Shown here: piece by piece, positions 36,751 to 49,302 of the stretch | Numbering within the stretch: the first letter of the stretch is position 1 | Layout of the letters: the number at the start of each line of letters is the position of its first letter | Assembly: GCA_030490835.1 (NCBI GenBank) | Contig: CM059971.1 | Coordinates: 126,388,564 to 126,452,563 of the forward strand | DNA length: 64,000 bases | Reading direction: 5' to 3' | Source: Annona cherimola | Taxonomy: Eukaryota > Streptophyta > Magnoliopsida > Magnoliales > Annonaceae | Program-made: the position numbers and the translations under genes | Notes under the pieces: model-generated | Seen by the model: only the letters and a program-made list of their open reading frames with translations | The model's database searches: none | Told to the model about the DNA's origin: nothing

Positions 36751-39285
36751 TCACTCTTCTGTTTTGGCTTTTTTGGCTTTGCGACCTTCAATTCTTTTCC
36801 TCTCCTTTACACTTGGCCTATCAGAAGGCTCACCCTTGCCACATTTAGTTATCATCGAGGAGAAAATGGACTCAGACTGCTCCCTCCTTTCACTCCTACG
36901 CTGGCTAATAGCTGCAATCAGATTGGTCATTGCACCTTTATCTGATCTGTAGAGAATTTTGAAGAACAGTTGGTGCAATCAGAGGAGATTCAATTGAGTG
37001 AATAAACTGAACCATTAAAAGTCTCTCACTTCCTCCTCCTTTTTAGAGGATTTGTAGGTGGTTCTATCCTTGACACTTCATTTGCCCATTTCCTATATGC
37101 CCTAGTTTCCTTCAGCTCTCCTGGTGGAAAACACTAAATCAATTATTTCATTTGATGGGTAACAATGACAGCACTTGTGCTATAGCGTGTCGATGGCATC
37201 AGACTTTACATTTTCAAAATTGTTGTGAAGAAATTGGCAGACCCATGTTCCCCTCTCAAGTAACGGAAATGGTTAAATTGTCACAAAGAAGACACCTAAT
37301 GAAGAAATTTATTTAAACATTCATGGCAGAAAATACCAATTACAACACCAAACAAATATCAAAGCAAAATAAAAAGAATGGAAAAGAGCACAAAGTAGGA
37401 CAACCAAGAGATACAGAAACACTATTATTTGCTGTTTTTCATTGATTCTTGATCACTCACTTGAAACATAATTTTTAAGTTTCTCAAATTTCAAAATGTT
37501 GTTCTTTTTTCTTTCATAAAACAAAATCATAAAGATGATGCTTTTTGGAAAGTTTTCCACTGATATAGCCATCATATTTACTATATAAATAAATGATCAT
37601 GCTTGTCGTTATTAAATGAGATCAGTTCCTTATGTAAGAAGTAAACAGAAAAATAACTTCAGCGTTCCGGCATTCCCACCCATACAAATTACATGACAAG
37701 AACTCAAACCTGCAGCTATTCCCTCATCAATAATATTCTTGAAACGGTGTGAATCTAGCTTTCGCTCTGAACAAATCATCGAACAGAAAAGCCTGCAGGG
37801 AGAATAAACCACCAGATACTAACATGTTGCAACCATTCTATAGAGGCTACAAAGGGGTCAAAAGGCACTCAACTTCACCTGTTCATATGACCCTTGAACT
37901 CCTTATATAGATCTTTCAAATCCTTCTTTTCTGTATCTGAACCCCTGTAGTTAGCCTCAAATTCTTCACTGTCAGCCTCCGTAACCTGAAATTCGCATGC
38001 AAATGTTTCCTCATTTTCGCAGAGAAAGCAGCAAATGGTCCTACAAAATTGATTTAAAAAGAAAAATAAGACAAACAAACTTTTTTATATATCGTTCTGA
38101 AATATTCGCACAGATCCCGAAGAATGTCCACACCTAGATCCTGAACACCACAAAATAATTTGATGAGAATGTATACTATATATTCAGTCAGAAGACATTT
38201 AATAGTTAATACGAAGTCAAACAATTTATAAAAAAAAAAAAAAAAAAAGGAGAAAAACAAAAAACAAGACAGACTTCCGAAAGTCACTCACAACATCCTC
38301 AACACAGCCAGTCTGATCATAAAATGCTCTCTTCTCCTCATCTCCAAGAATAGATATTACCCTTTGCAACAGCTGGAATTTCTCTTTCGCTTCCTACAAG
38401 AATATAAGCAATATGATTAGCTTAAAACGAAAGGAAATATGGCTAAAATTGTTGAGTCGACTTCCCACACCTCATCACCAGGATTCTTATCTGGATGAAG
38501 GCGCAATGCCAACTTGTAGTATGCCTTCTTTATTTCCTGTTGAGTTGCTGTTCTCTGCACACCGATGATCTGACTCCATCCAAAGAACCATTTTTGACCA
38601 TAAGCAACATAGCATACGCATTTCACAAAAACAGAATGTATGAGAAAGAAACGAAGGCCTAAAGTACGCATCGATGAGACGAACAACCTCAAAAACATCC
38701 AGATTTTCCTCAGGATCCGTTGTTTCTACGGCAAAGAAGAAGAATTTGGCCTGAGAGAACAGATAGAAGTGCAAAACCACGGGGTTGTGAAACCACGGCG
38801 TAAAGATGGAATGATGGACATTGACAAACAGATAAGACCAGGACTAAATGATCCGTGAACACAGAAAATATAATCTTATATCAGAAAACCAAGTATTTCT
38901 GTTTCATGCTAAAGAGAGTAAAATTATCTGTCAATGCAATGATAAATAAATAAAAAAAAAAAACACAAAAGGACGCAACTACAAATGAGAACAAGCGTTC
39001 TGGACTACAATAATTCAGTTTAGGAAAACTTTCAGCGACAAATTGCTTAAGGAAAACATTAACTTCCTTCTAAGCAAGCATCAAAGCAAGAAAAACGTCG
39101 TAAAAATACGCAATTGTAAAAGGAAGTGCACCTAAATCAAGCATAAAAACTAGGGAATCATATCCCTCTAAACAACATAGATAAGGAGATACCTCGTATA
39201 AGTTCCCCTTGTTGGATTCAGGATCTTCATCTCCACAATTCTGGTCTTGCCCGTCGTCGGCCTTTGGCTTCTGCTTCTTCGCCAT
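36751..39285 (-). CDS. DnaJ (J-domain) protein, ATJ6/DNAJC9 type
   Basis: Eight exons, in transcript order: 39285-39193, 38569-38471, 38393-38292, 38140-38081, 37985-37879, 37792-37710, 37120-37030 and 36946-36751. GT-AG introns, phases fit; 276 residues (Arabidopsis chaperone DnaJ 6 about 284). The Lys/Asp-rich N-terminus [20 protein letters not shown] is followed by the J domain (about 28-95) with the HPD motif at 56-58 ([14 protein letters not shown]). Downstream, [40 protein letters not shown] and [18 protein letters not shown] match ATJ6 and animal DNAJC9, which is an Hsp70 co-chaperone that also handles histones H3-H4. The C-terminus is basic ([17 protein letters not shown]) and probably nuclear. 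The chosen ATG is the family start; the frame remains open 22 codons upstream. A Pack-MULE-like element begins about 190 bp upstream. Confidence 0.93.
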
Positions 39286-39476
39286 TTCCGACGACAAATA
39301 TGCTATGCTTGGGACTTGAGGCCTGGAGGTATCCCCTGCAATTTCGCGCACAAGGGCAGCGCCACTGCGTATTTTCTTTTTCCCGCCCCCGTCTTGCTTT
39401 CTTTTTGTATGGGATCTGGACGAGGAGTGATTCTGCCTGCAGTAGTAATTCAGAGAAATGAAAAAAAAAAAAGAAG

Positions 39477-41018
39477 AAGTTAATTTTAAATATAGCCACA
39501 GCTTTTTCTCTTAATTTCAAATATACCCACCAAGTATATAATATTTCACATATATCTGTTAGGTATACCTTTAATATCGGACATACCCCAAATTTGACAG
39601 TTGGTTATTAAAGTAGGTAACGGAATAAATTTGCTGGAAAAACATTTTTAAATGACCAAATTACCCATATATTTCATCCTACGTGTTTTCAGCATCTTCA
39701 TCGCCTTCTCCACGACGGCACCATCCGACACTTCGCTCAGTAGAAATTTTCTGAGGACTGGAACGATCCCTAGTCGCAGAGGACTTCTCCCGTCACATGC
39801 GTGCGCTTGGAGCTTTGGAGATCCTGCCTCTTTGCCAAGGAGATGTTGATGGAGGAGATGTTGATGACGTCTTCCACCAGTGAAGTAGTAGATTGGTGGG
39901 TGCGCTGAAAAGATATACCAAAGGGGAAAACAGGGAGTTTCTTATTGGTTCAAGGCTGGAGAGCAAACGTATGAGTGAAGATGAGATGTTTGTTGGCTCA
40001 GAAGAAGACGATGATGCCAATGTCAGTCAGTCAGAAGGTGCATTGGTTAATCTGAAAGATATTACTGGCAAAGGGCCTTCGAGGAGGGGTGCTCGAAAAA
40101 AAGCGATTTCAACCAGTGGAAAGCAGAACGGTGATGGTTACTCCACTTATTCGAGCTAGCTTATAGAAAAAGGTGTGTTTGTCTCTTTCTGCTCCCAATT
40201 TTCACACTTTGTTTCTGCATTCTATCGGGAGGGCATCCCCTTGCTTTGAAGATTTACTTTAACAAAAGAATGTCATTCGAAAAGGAAAAAGAAATTTCTA
40301 GGAACTCTCGATCCATCCATACGATTCTCTTTCTTCTATTCATATTCTTCGAGTTTTGTATCGTTTACAAGGCATTATTTTTCTGTTCTCCCTAAGCTCT
40401 ACATATTTTGCCTGCTAGTCTGTGGTCTAAATGGAGAATCTTGATTCCTGATGGTAGCATATCCTCTGCATTAAATTTCTTATAATTCGACATTTCTTTC
40501 TGATTGTTTGATTGGATGTTGGACGTCCAAGACCGTTGCCATAGTTTTTCTGTGATTGACATTTACCTTTTTCTGTTGTTGACGTTACTTCTTTCTTATG
40601 GAAAGAGCAAATTCCCCAGATTAATTTGAGCAGGCATGATTTGTGCAGGGATATAAAATTATTGGTTCGCACAGCGGTGTCAAACTATCTATGTGGACAA
40701 AGTCATGGCTCCGTGGTCGTAGGGGTTGCTACAAACACTCCTTTTATGGCATAGAGAGTCACAGGTAATTTTTATCTCAAGTCTTCCTTTCAGCTGCGCC
40801 TTAGCCATTGAGTCTTTTATTTTATTTTCTGACTTATCCCATCTCATGGATACGTTTGTCATTTTGCCTCTTCACTGACGCCGTTTGCAACAAAAGCGAC
40901 GGGTAGGGGTATACTTGATATTTCGGGTTTATTTAGTGGGTATATGTGAAATATTTCATACTTAGTAGGTATACTCGAAATTAAGGGCAAAAGTTGTGGG
41001 TATAATTGAAATTAACTC
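39477..41018. mobile_element. Pack-MULE-like element carrying a TYW1 gene fragment
   Basis: The ends are >100-bp inverted repeats. The left reads 'gttaattttaaatatagcc' then 'ttaatttcaaatataccca'. The right mirrors it with 'ggtatactcgaaattaaggg' and 'gggtataattgaaattaact'. The 1.54-kb interior is a piece of a cellular gene with introns (next entry). Long inverted repeats plus captured genic DNA fit a Pack-MULE. The target duplication cannot be read because both flanks are A-rich. Confidence 0.8.
39740..40764 (+). pseudogene. Captured, broken fragment of TYW1 (wybutosine synthesis)
   Basis: Forward-strand pieces match plant TYW1, the flavodoxin/radical-SAM enzyme that makes the tricyclic base of tRNA-Phe. 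About 39759-39877 reads AEDFSRHMRALGALEILPL then DVDGGDVDDVFHQ, with TGA in place of the following Trp. About 39970-40160 reads SEDEMFVGSEEDDDANVSQS and GALVNLKDITGKGPSRRGAR, then a frame slip into MVTPLIRASL with TAG in place of Glu. After a GT-AG intron (40173-40648), exon 40649-40764 reads GYKIIGSHSGVKLSMWTKSW and GCYKHSFYGIESHR, next to the radical-SAM domain, which itself is missing. The fragment keeps its intron, so it was captured from genomic DNA. It cannot encode an active enzyme. Confidence 0.85.
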
Positions 41019-41052
41019 AAAAAAATAATACTAAAAGGTGTGTTTGTTCTTA

Positions 41053-41492
41053 AAAGAAAGGAATAATTCATATTATACTTATAATATTTCTTAAATTTCT
41101 TTTATACCCATAATATTTTAACCTAAATTCGTCTCGTACTCATGCCGTTAAAACTACTGTCATTTACCCCATTGAAAAGACGATTTTGCTCGTTTAAAAT
41201 TTTTTAATTGAGATAATTTAACCTTAACATCACTCAATTGATGGTAGCAAATCATTAATATAAGATATTAAATAACTTGAAAGTCATATTAAAGTTGATT
41301 TATTTTAATTAGAAAAAAATTAAAATGGAAAAATCGTCTTTTTAATAAGATAGATAATGATAGTTTTAACGGCATGGGTATGAGATGAATTTATGATGAA
41401 ATATTATGGATGTAAAAGAAATTTACGAAATGTTATGGGTATAAAAAAATTATGTGCATTTGTTATGAGTACAAGATAAATTATCCTTAAAA
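41053..41492. mobile_element. Foldback element beside the Pack-MULE
   Basis: The left arm contains 'ttataatatttcttaaattt', 'actcatgccgttaaaac' and 'aaaagacgattttgc'. The right arm mirrors these with 'aaaatcgtctttttaa', 'gttttaacggcatgggtatg' and 'aatttacgaaatgttatggg'. Arms meet near 41270. The ends are approximate. Confidence 0.75.
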
Positions 41493-41576
41493 AAAAATCT
41501 TTACAACTAATATTTTAACAATCTACACTTCTTGAAGTTTTAGTTGTACAGGCGTTAGACTAAGCAACCACAGTAG

Positions 41577-41822
41577 GCCAAACAAACTCCCATAATTTTT
41601 CAAGCTTAAATTTTTTTCATCCAATACTTCCCACAATTTTTTAATTTATTCACTTTTTTCTATATGATTATCATATTTTTCAATTATTTTTACTCAACTA
41701 CCAATATATCTAAACCTATTTAGTTTCACTTTATTACCTTTATTGTTTATCGTTACCTCTATTATATCATATTATTTTTTTCACATTTCAAAAAATTCTA
41801 CATAAAATTCTCAAACACACCA
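41577..41822. mobile_element. MITE, GTGTTTGG-end family
   Basis: Left end 'gccaaacaaactccc', right end 'ctcaaacacacc' with family interior ('ttattacctttattg', 'ctctattatatcatatta'). The left end has the 'caaac' motif in the same sense as the right end, so the left end may be rearranged. Confidence 0.5.
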
Positions 41823-43558
41823 ATATACAATACTATATTAAAGATGTCACTAATTGTGAGAGCAAGTGATAAATGAGATATTTCTCTTATTTAAAGATCC
41901 AGGATTGGAACCCAAAATAAAAAGTAAGATTATTTTTTACGAAAAAAATATTTTTATATTGAAACATGTAAGAATTGTTTGAGGACTTGATTGTAGATTT
42001 TTTTTTTTATATAAAAATAAGATTATTATGTATTAAAATAAGAATTTTTTATTAGCGTGTATATTTAATATTACAATTGATCTCATTTTATACATTAGAC
42101 AACCAACTTTCAACCTATTCTTAAGGGAGACAACAATCAAACACTTTTATTACCTGGAAACTAAACTCCTGCCAGCCGTACCTTACATTTAGAAGACGCG
42201 AACGGGCGTCACTGGCAATGCGATCGGGTGAGCAAACGCGCAGCAACCAGATAAGTTTTTTTTTAATAATAAAATATTTAACGAAAATTGAAAATCCCGA
42301 CGCAACTCATCATGGCACATTTTTCATTTACTCATTTTTAACGGGGAACCACTTTCAAGAAAAGCTTTTATTGTTTGTTAGCTCTGGCTTCCCAATCCAA
42401 ATTCCAAAATTCATCCGGATTCGAACCATCCTGCGAGATCAGCACGGTTTGATATCCCCGGTATGGCAGTTGCTTGCTATCGCATTCTATTCCGCTGTGC
42501 GAATTGTGATTGGTTATGCCAAAGAAGAGAAGAAGTCAGCACTCAATTAACTTACTTTTTAAAAATTTTTACTTTCATATTGCAATCTTTTTTTCTAATT
42601 TTTGTATTTTATTTATTTATTTATCATCGCTTTACTTCTGTTATATCCATTTCATTTCTCAAGTCGCATTCTTATTCTACTCATGCCAAATAGACTCTAA
42701 GGGACACATTTTTATATGGATTATGATCTTATCAGTAGTCCTTGCCCGAAATATTATTTTTAAAATTTTTTAAACTTTTGCAGACTTTTTTATTTAAATA
42801 TATTTAATTATAAACTAAAATTTATTATCTATAGAAATGTTTTATAAGCAAAATTTAAAAGAAGGTTTTGAGTCCAAGTTAACAAGTTCAAGATAAACCA
42901 TCTTTTTTTTATATAATTTGACATCTTAATTACTGATACATCCTATTTTGTCACTATAATTTCTTCAATTATTTTTTCACATTTATATACAATTATTGTT
43001 TTTACTTTATAAGCACTTTAACCTTATCATATCCATTATTTTTACATTTTAAAAAATTGTTCTCGTCCTCACTTTCCTCTCTCCACTTCTACACGTTACA
43101 AACGGAATAACGAATCAGTGTTGAAAACAAATCAGAATTCCATATATGTAAATGCGCGTGTTAAAAATAAAGTTTTTGACTTTTTGCATGCATATTTTGA
43201 GTGGAAACACACGTACGAACTCAGACGAATTTTGAAAATGGGCTATTGCACAAATGCTTGTTAGCCCGTTAAGATGGTTCCAACTTCCAAAACGCCATTA
43301 GGCCCACTGTCCTTCGAGGATTCACCCAAGTTGGATCCAAGTTAGAATGTGTTCGGTTACGAGTTTAGCCTAATAACTGGTAAATAACTTTGATAATTTT
43401 CTATGACACACTTAATTACCACAGTATCTTGTAGTGGTAGTCCAGTACTCTAAATCTAAATTTCAAAGTTAAAGATCTATTAAATTGATTAAAAATTACG
43501 TTGAATAATTTGATATCATTGCACTAAAAAAAAAATTCAACCATATTTTTTTAACTAA
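41823..43558. other. AT-rich gene-free stretch
   Basis: Small open frames only. 42170-42530 is less AT-rich but shows no recognisable product. Nothing else seen. Confidence 0.4.
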
Positions 43559-43835
43559 GGGCATATTTATTTTTCATTAAAAATTTTCTACCAAAATTTT
43601 TTCACTCTTTAAAATTACTCTATTTTTTAATTATTCTTCATATCTTAATATACTAACTACCTTACTTTTTAATAATTTTTACACAACTACCTGTATAACT
43701 AATCTACCTGTTTCAACTTTATTTTACTTGTTCATCATCATTACTCCAATCATATCATATAATTTACTTTATTTTCAAAAAAAATTATGCCAAAAATTTT
43801 TCATCTAAAAATTTTATCACTTTCAAAACACATAC
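43559..43835. mobile_element. MITE, GTGTTTGG-end family, decayed
   Basis: Family interior ('acacaactacctgtataact', 'ttgttcatcatcattac', 'tcatatcatata') between 'gggcatatttatttttc' and 'caaaacacatac'. Confidence 0.5.
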
Positions 43836-44695
43836 TAAAATAAAATTTTCGCTGCATACAGCCACAGCCAAATGTATACCGCGCATGCGGCTGGTTTTCA
43901 AAACGTTGTGTAGCCGAAAAAACAATGGCTAGGTTGTTGCCTGCTGAAAATGGCTCCACTTAATTTTGCTGTCTTGAAATCAAAATTCATCAGGTCGATT
44001 GCCTTTCGAATAGTTTATTTAATTAGCAAACTTAGTTTGATCAAAACTCAGAAGTGTTTACGGCCGCCCCCATTTCGAAAAGGGTAATAATCCAATTTTT
44101 ACCGTAAGCATGGAGGTATCATTTTACACTCGGTTTTTTAATTTTATAATAATTTTTAAAAGTTTAAATTATTTATCATATTTATATGCATTTGCCCACT
44201 CATTCCGCATATTTCATTTATTAAAATCTTATTTTCATTTTCTTTCAAAATTTTCACATTATTTATGGTTAACTATACTTTAATTTAATTTTAAAATTAT
44301 ATTATAATAATTAGCATATAACTTTGATATAAATGAATTTTCAAAGAAATAAGCATTTAAAATACTAACATTTTAAAATTGGCCGGAATGTTCAATATAG
44401 ATCACTAGTTCGAATTTTAAATGAAAATTTTAAATACAGAATATATTTGATTAACTTGTTTTTTTAATTTTTTTATATGATCTATATTTAATAATATTGT
44501 TCCATGGTTTGTTTTTATTAATTAGTAACATGTTTAAGCATTTACCCTATGATTTTAACATAAATGTGACTTTATATTCACTTATTGACATTTTTAACCT
44601 GAACTACCAACCTAAGACTAGGCGCATGAGACTTGGTTGCTATTGAAATAAAATGATGATCAGGGCGATCTTGTTTCGATGTTGTAAAAAAATAT
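43836..44695. other. AT-rich gene-free stretch
   Basis: Nothing recognised. Open frames are short and of low-complexity composition. Confidence 0.4.
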
Positions 44696-45102
44696 GGGCT
44701 TTTCTGAAATATACCTATTATGTTTGACTTTAATTCTAAATATACTTATCACATTTGCAGTTAATCACAAAAACACTCAAGCCATGAGCTAACGCCATTA
44801 GCTGATATGTGAAATTACTAATATGCTCATCAAATTTTGGACATATTGAAAAATTAAATATTATAACTCATCAATTCCTTAATTGTACATGAACTCTAAA
44901 TTTGAAAAAAATGTAATTTTATTTTCTTTCTATTTTATTTGTTTTTTATTATTTTATAACGAGGGTAGTTTGAATATTTACAAAAATTTAACTAATGATT
45001 TTTAAAAGAATAGACATTTTTAGAATTAACTGCAAACATAATAAGTATATCTGCGATTTTGAAAACATATTGGGTATATTTGTAATCTTTGGAAAAAGCA
45101 AA
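44696..45102. mobile_element. Foldback element with 'gggcttttctgaaatatacc' end
   Basis: The left arm has 'gaaatatacctattatgttt' and 'tttgcagttaa'. The right arm mirrors it with 'gcaaacataataagtatat' and 'ggtatatttgtaatctttgg'. A related fragment is at about 2985-3115. The right arm is duplicated again downstream as part of the 489-bp repeat. Confidence 0.65.
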
Positions 45103-45893
45103 AAAAAATATTTTTTTTGATTGTTTAGTATTATACTTCTAATATTACATTCCAGCTCATTCATTTTTTCAATGAAAACAAACTCCCATCTATCTATACG
45201 GAGACCAAGCTGTACCTATATTAAATTTGGACAAACAGCTAGGAAATTAATTCTTGGTAGCATTTGCCGAAAGCTAAACGCCCATCCTTTCATATATTTA
45301 ACAATGGCGTTGAAGCCCCAAAAAAATATTGGATTGTAAGGAAAGTTTCAAAAGAAGGATATAGTTGGATTGGCCTTAACCCGAAATGAATAGCCATGTG
45401 CAAAATTTTATTTTCTTTCTATTTTATTTATTTTTTATTATTTTATAACAAGGGTAGTTTGAAATATTTATAAAAATTTAACTAAAGATTTTTAATAAAA
45501 TAGACATTTTTGAAATTAATCGCAAACATAGTAGGTATATCCGGAATTTTAAAAATGTACTATTTATATTTGTAACATTTAGAAAAAGCCCAAAAAATAT
45601 ATTTTTTGTTGTTGTTTGGTATTATACTTCAGGCTCATTCATTTTTTCGATCGAAGCAAACTCCCGTCCGTCTATCTATATAGAGACTAAGCTCCCCTTA
45701 TATCAAATTAAGACACACTGCTAATAAGTGAATATTCGGACACATTCGCCAAGAGTTGACTACACGTTCTTTCACATACTCGAGAAGGGTGTTAAAGCCT
45801 AAAAAAAATATTGGGTTGTAAGGAAATTTTCAAAAGAGGGATATGGTTGGATTGACCTTAACCCGAAATGAACAGCCCCGTGCAAAATGACAG
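44916..45893. repeat. Tandem duplication, 489-bp unit, two diverged copies
   Basis: Copy 1 is 44916-45404 and copy 2 is 45405-45893. Both start 'attttattttctttctattt', pass through 'gggtagtttgaa', 'aactcccatc'-like and 'aaatattgg-ttgtaaggaaa' segments, and end 'ccttaacccgaaatgaa' then 'gtgcaaaat'. Substitutions and small indels are frequent, so the duplication is older than the promoter duplication at 16325. Confidence 0.85.
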
Positions 45894-47147
45894 CGAAGCG
45901 CATCATAAACTCTGGTTTAGTGGAACCACTAGAGATACGTTGCATCGGTAAAGTGTGCCAAATTGGTTTGCCAACACATGTAGAAAGATGTGCCATAGTT
46001 AGTGCAATTGGACCCGACGTTGATTTCCTGGCTGACATATTCCAATTTTTTCCCCACGCTGTTGAAAGTTAATTTGCACGCACTTATGGCTTGCCAAAAT
46101 TACAAAATGTGATTATTGTCTTTGACCTGAATTTTAAAAAACAGGAATTCCATTTGCAGCAATGGAAGTGAATGTGGACTTCTTCCCATCGTTTTTCCCC
46201 GTGGAAGGATTTGAATTAATCCCGATAACCTGGTGCATATACATATATATATGCAAGGCAAGCACTTTTGTTGCGGTACTCGATACCACTTGCAAAGATT
46301 CCAAGAGTGCAGCAATGCTGTTAGGAGGCAGGCATCTCATCCTCTGTTATTCACTCCTCTGTTTGATAAATAATAAAATTCTCTCCATACTTTTCGTTTT
46401 TTATTATTCCATGTATGTATATTTTATCTGTCGGTAAACTAGAAATGAATTCCTTATAGGTCATACAAAGAATTAACTGATACAAACCTATTCACCACAT
46501 GGATTGGATGAGGATAAAATAAGCATACCTGATGAAAAAAGAGCTGTTCTATGTTGAAAAAGAAAAAGAAAATTTACACTTGTTTATTCAAGCGTTAATA
46601 TAGCCATGACCAGTATTGGTGACAAGAGTGCAACTTGTCCGATTCAGAATCAACTTTACTCTCACTTTATTTTTAAAAAACTCTCATCCTACATTCTTTT
46701 AAGTAGGGTTAGATCTAGACTTATCCTACTCTTTTTTTTTTTAAACCTGGTGGGTTCCAATTTTAAATCGGTTTTTTCAACTAGTCTTCATATTATATCA
46801 AAAAAATTATAATTCTATTATAAATTTTACTTAAAAAATACATTTATTAGATATATTAATGAAAAATAAAACAAGTTTCTATAATTTAAAAGATATATTC
46901 TATATATTCAAAGATATAATATATTACAATCATCAAAAAAAGATATACCATGTTACGTAAAAGAGATAACGAATATATATTAGTAATTTGAGTTGTTTAC
47001 ATATATCTGAACTTTGTAACGTAACTTATCCTGAGTACATTAAGTATTTTTATATTTGGAATACATTCTACTTTATGGATAGGAAAATAAAAACCTACCT
47101 TATTTATTTTAAAGCATCCGATGAGTATATTCATGAATACACTACCC
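45894..47147. other. Gene-free stretch
   Basis: Open frame 45887-46072 (+) has ordinary amino-acid composition but no family I recognise. (AT)n tracts lie near 46240. Otherwise AT-rich, with nothing identified. Confidence 0.35.
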
Positions 47148-47156
47148 ATGTTATGC

Positions 47157-47544
47157 GGACCGTGGTTCAATGCACCCGGGTGCATTGAGCCTCAGTGCAC
47201 CCGGGTGTACTTCACCCATTTTTTTTTTATTTTTTTGAAACTTTTTTTTATGAAAATGCTAATCTAAGTCTATTTAACATGTGTATAAATTTTTACTATT
47301 TTTAAATATTTTTAGATATTTTTTCGGATTTTTTTAAAATCAGTGGCATTATTAGTAATTTTAAATTACTAAAAATGCCACTGATTTTAAAAAATTCAAA
47401 AAAAATATCTAAAAATCTCCAAAAATTATAAAAATTTATACGCATGTTAAATACACTTATATTAACATTCTTGTAAAACAAGTTTCAAAAAAAAATAAAA
47501 AAAAATGGGTGAAGTACACCCAGGTGCATTGAGGACCACGGTCC
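47157..47544. mobile_element. Mutator-type foldback MITE, 'core' family
   Basis: 388 bp flanked by a perfect 9-bp duplication, ATGTTATGC at 47148-47156 and 47545-47553. Ends GGACCGTGGT and ACCACGGTCC are perfect inverted repeats. GC-rich 'tgcacccgggtgcattgag' follows. The arms carry 'gctaatctaagtctatttaa' and the 'catgtgtataaatttttac' core, and meet near 47365 around 'taattttaaatta'. Confidence 0.94.
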
Positions 47545-47553
47545 ATGTTATGC

Positions 47554-49023
47554 TCTTAGCTAAGTATTCGAATCCCACAAGTAACTTGTAGCAGCCTAGC
47601 AGGAATGCTATGGGAAATTTACGTTTTAATCCATCTAATTTTGTGAATTTGCATTTGAAATTCTAAGATTTGCATATTACCAAATTAAACCTTATGAAGT
47701 TTAATTGTTTTCATTTTAGATTCTCAAGCTTCAAAATGTTAAAAAAAAGCATTAAAATCTTATAAAATGTTAAAAATGTCCTTTTAATTTTTTAACACAT
47801 GCTCCTGAACAATTGCTACAAGTAAGCCGTGAACGACTTGATAACTTCTCTCACCATTGTTGAAGAGAAGTCACGGCCACTAATTTAAATTAATGGAGAG
47901 TTCTAAATTGTGGCCTCTTAGGATGGTTGGTCCAGATGGTAAAAACCTTAAATGGGTGATCTAAATTACTGCTTTTAATTTCTCGAATAGCTAACACTCG
48001 CCTCTATTGATTTTTTATAATCGTTCATTGCAATTGGTGTGAAGATGTTGCTGTCCAATTGTTGACCATGAGCGGCTTGATTTTTTGAGTATGGCCGATG
48101 CATCTATAGATGCTTAGATTGTACCGTTGAAGTTTTGTTCACTATCTTCATATTAGTTGTTGTCGAACTTAAAATTGTTGCCGCCAAATTTCAAGGACTT
48201 TTGCTAGCGTTTGATTTAACGGTTTTGAATCGTGGATTAACAGCTCAAATGTCCAGATCTAAAAAAATAACAGCAATCAAACAGGTGATTTTCATGGCCG
48301 GTTGTTGCTCGGGATTGGAGAAAGTACATGTTCCAAGATTTACTTGTTGAAGCTTCTAGTTATTATTGGATTTGGCCGGTCTTTGAAAGAAAGAAAGAGT
48401 GGTGAGTTTTTAACTTAGGGTTTGTTTGGCATCGCTTAAAACTCCCATCTCTTTATAGGGTTTTAAATGCAAAAGACATTTTAGATATATTTTTTATCAC
48501 TGTGAGGGCTAATGTGCAAATCTCAGGATTCAATATATAAACATGCATAGTTTGAGAGTTTAAAAAGCACAGTTATTGAATGATGTATTTTGGAACTGCT
48601 GCGCCAAGGCACCAAACATTTAGACATTACGCTGTTAACGTGACCCGGATGCATGCGTGAATTTTTAACTGGGCCACTTCATGTATAAGCTTTTCAAAAC
48701 AAGTGATATAATCAATGTTTTTTAAAGATTTTTTCACATAACATATATAAATTTCTTATCTTAAATAAATTTAATATTAAATATATAAATAAGATTGTAA
48801 ATATAGTAATATAACTTTCATGCAACAAGTTTCATCTTAAAAATTTTTGAACGCCGATTGGAATCAGTGGGGGCCGGCAGTGTCGACAATCAAAACAGAG
48901 AATCGGTTGGGTCAGTGTTCTGCCTCATAAATTTTTGAGGAGTACAAGGTTCATCCGATCCTCCGACGGTGGCACACCAGACAGGGCGTTGATGCTACCT
49001 CCCGCGTAGCAATGTGCCGTATA
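47554..49023. other. Gene-free stretch
   Basis: No gene recognised. The open frame at 48135-48350 (+) shows no family similarity. Confidence 0.4.
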
Positions 49024-49302
49024 ATGTGTTTGAGAATGGATAAAATTTTTAGTGAAAATTTTGGAGAGTAAAAGTTGTCAAATAATATAATATGATAGAG
49101 ATAATGATGAGGAGTAAGGATGATAAAGTTAAAATAGATAAGTTAATTGTATAAATAATTGTATAGAAATGATCGAAAAGTATAGTAGTTGTATCGGAAA
49201 ATGTGAAAAAATGATTAAAAGAATATAGTAGTTATAGAAAGTGAAAAGTTTTAAATTGAAAAATTTTAAGTTAATATTTTATACTCATTGTCAAACACAC
49301 TC
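49024..49302. mobile_element. MITE, GTGTTTGG-end family
   Basis: Left end 'atgtgtttgagaatgg', right end 'ttgtcaaacacac'; 279 bp. The interior is very like the copy at 30886 ('taatgatgaggagtaagg', 'gtatagaaatgat'). Confidence 0.72.

Noticed and set aside
38620..38760. Open minus-strand stretch ([20 protein letters not shown]) inside DnaJ intron 1, preceded by an AG
   Set aside because: ATJ6 proteins run directly from LYE into the next J-domain residues, and exons 1 and 2 already join in phase. Adding it would interrupt the J domain. It could be a rare alternative exon, but nothing supports that.
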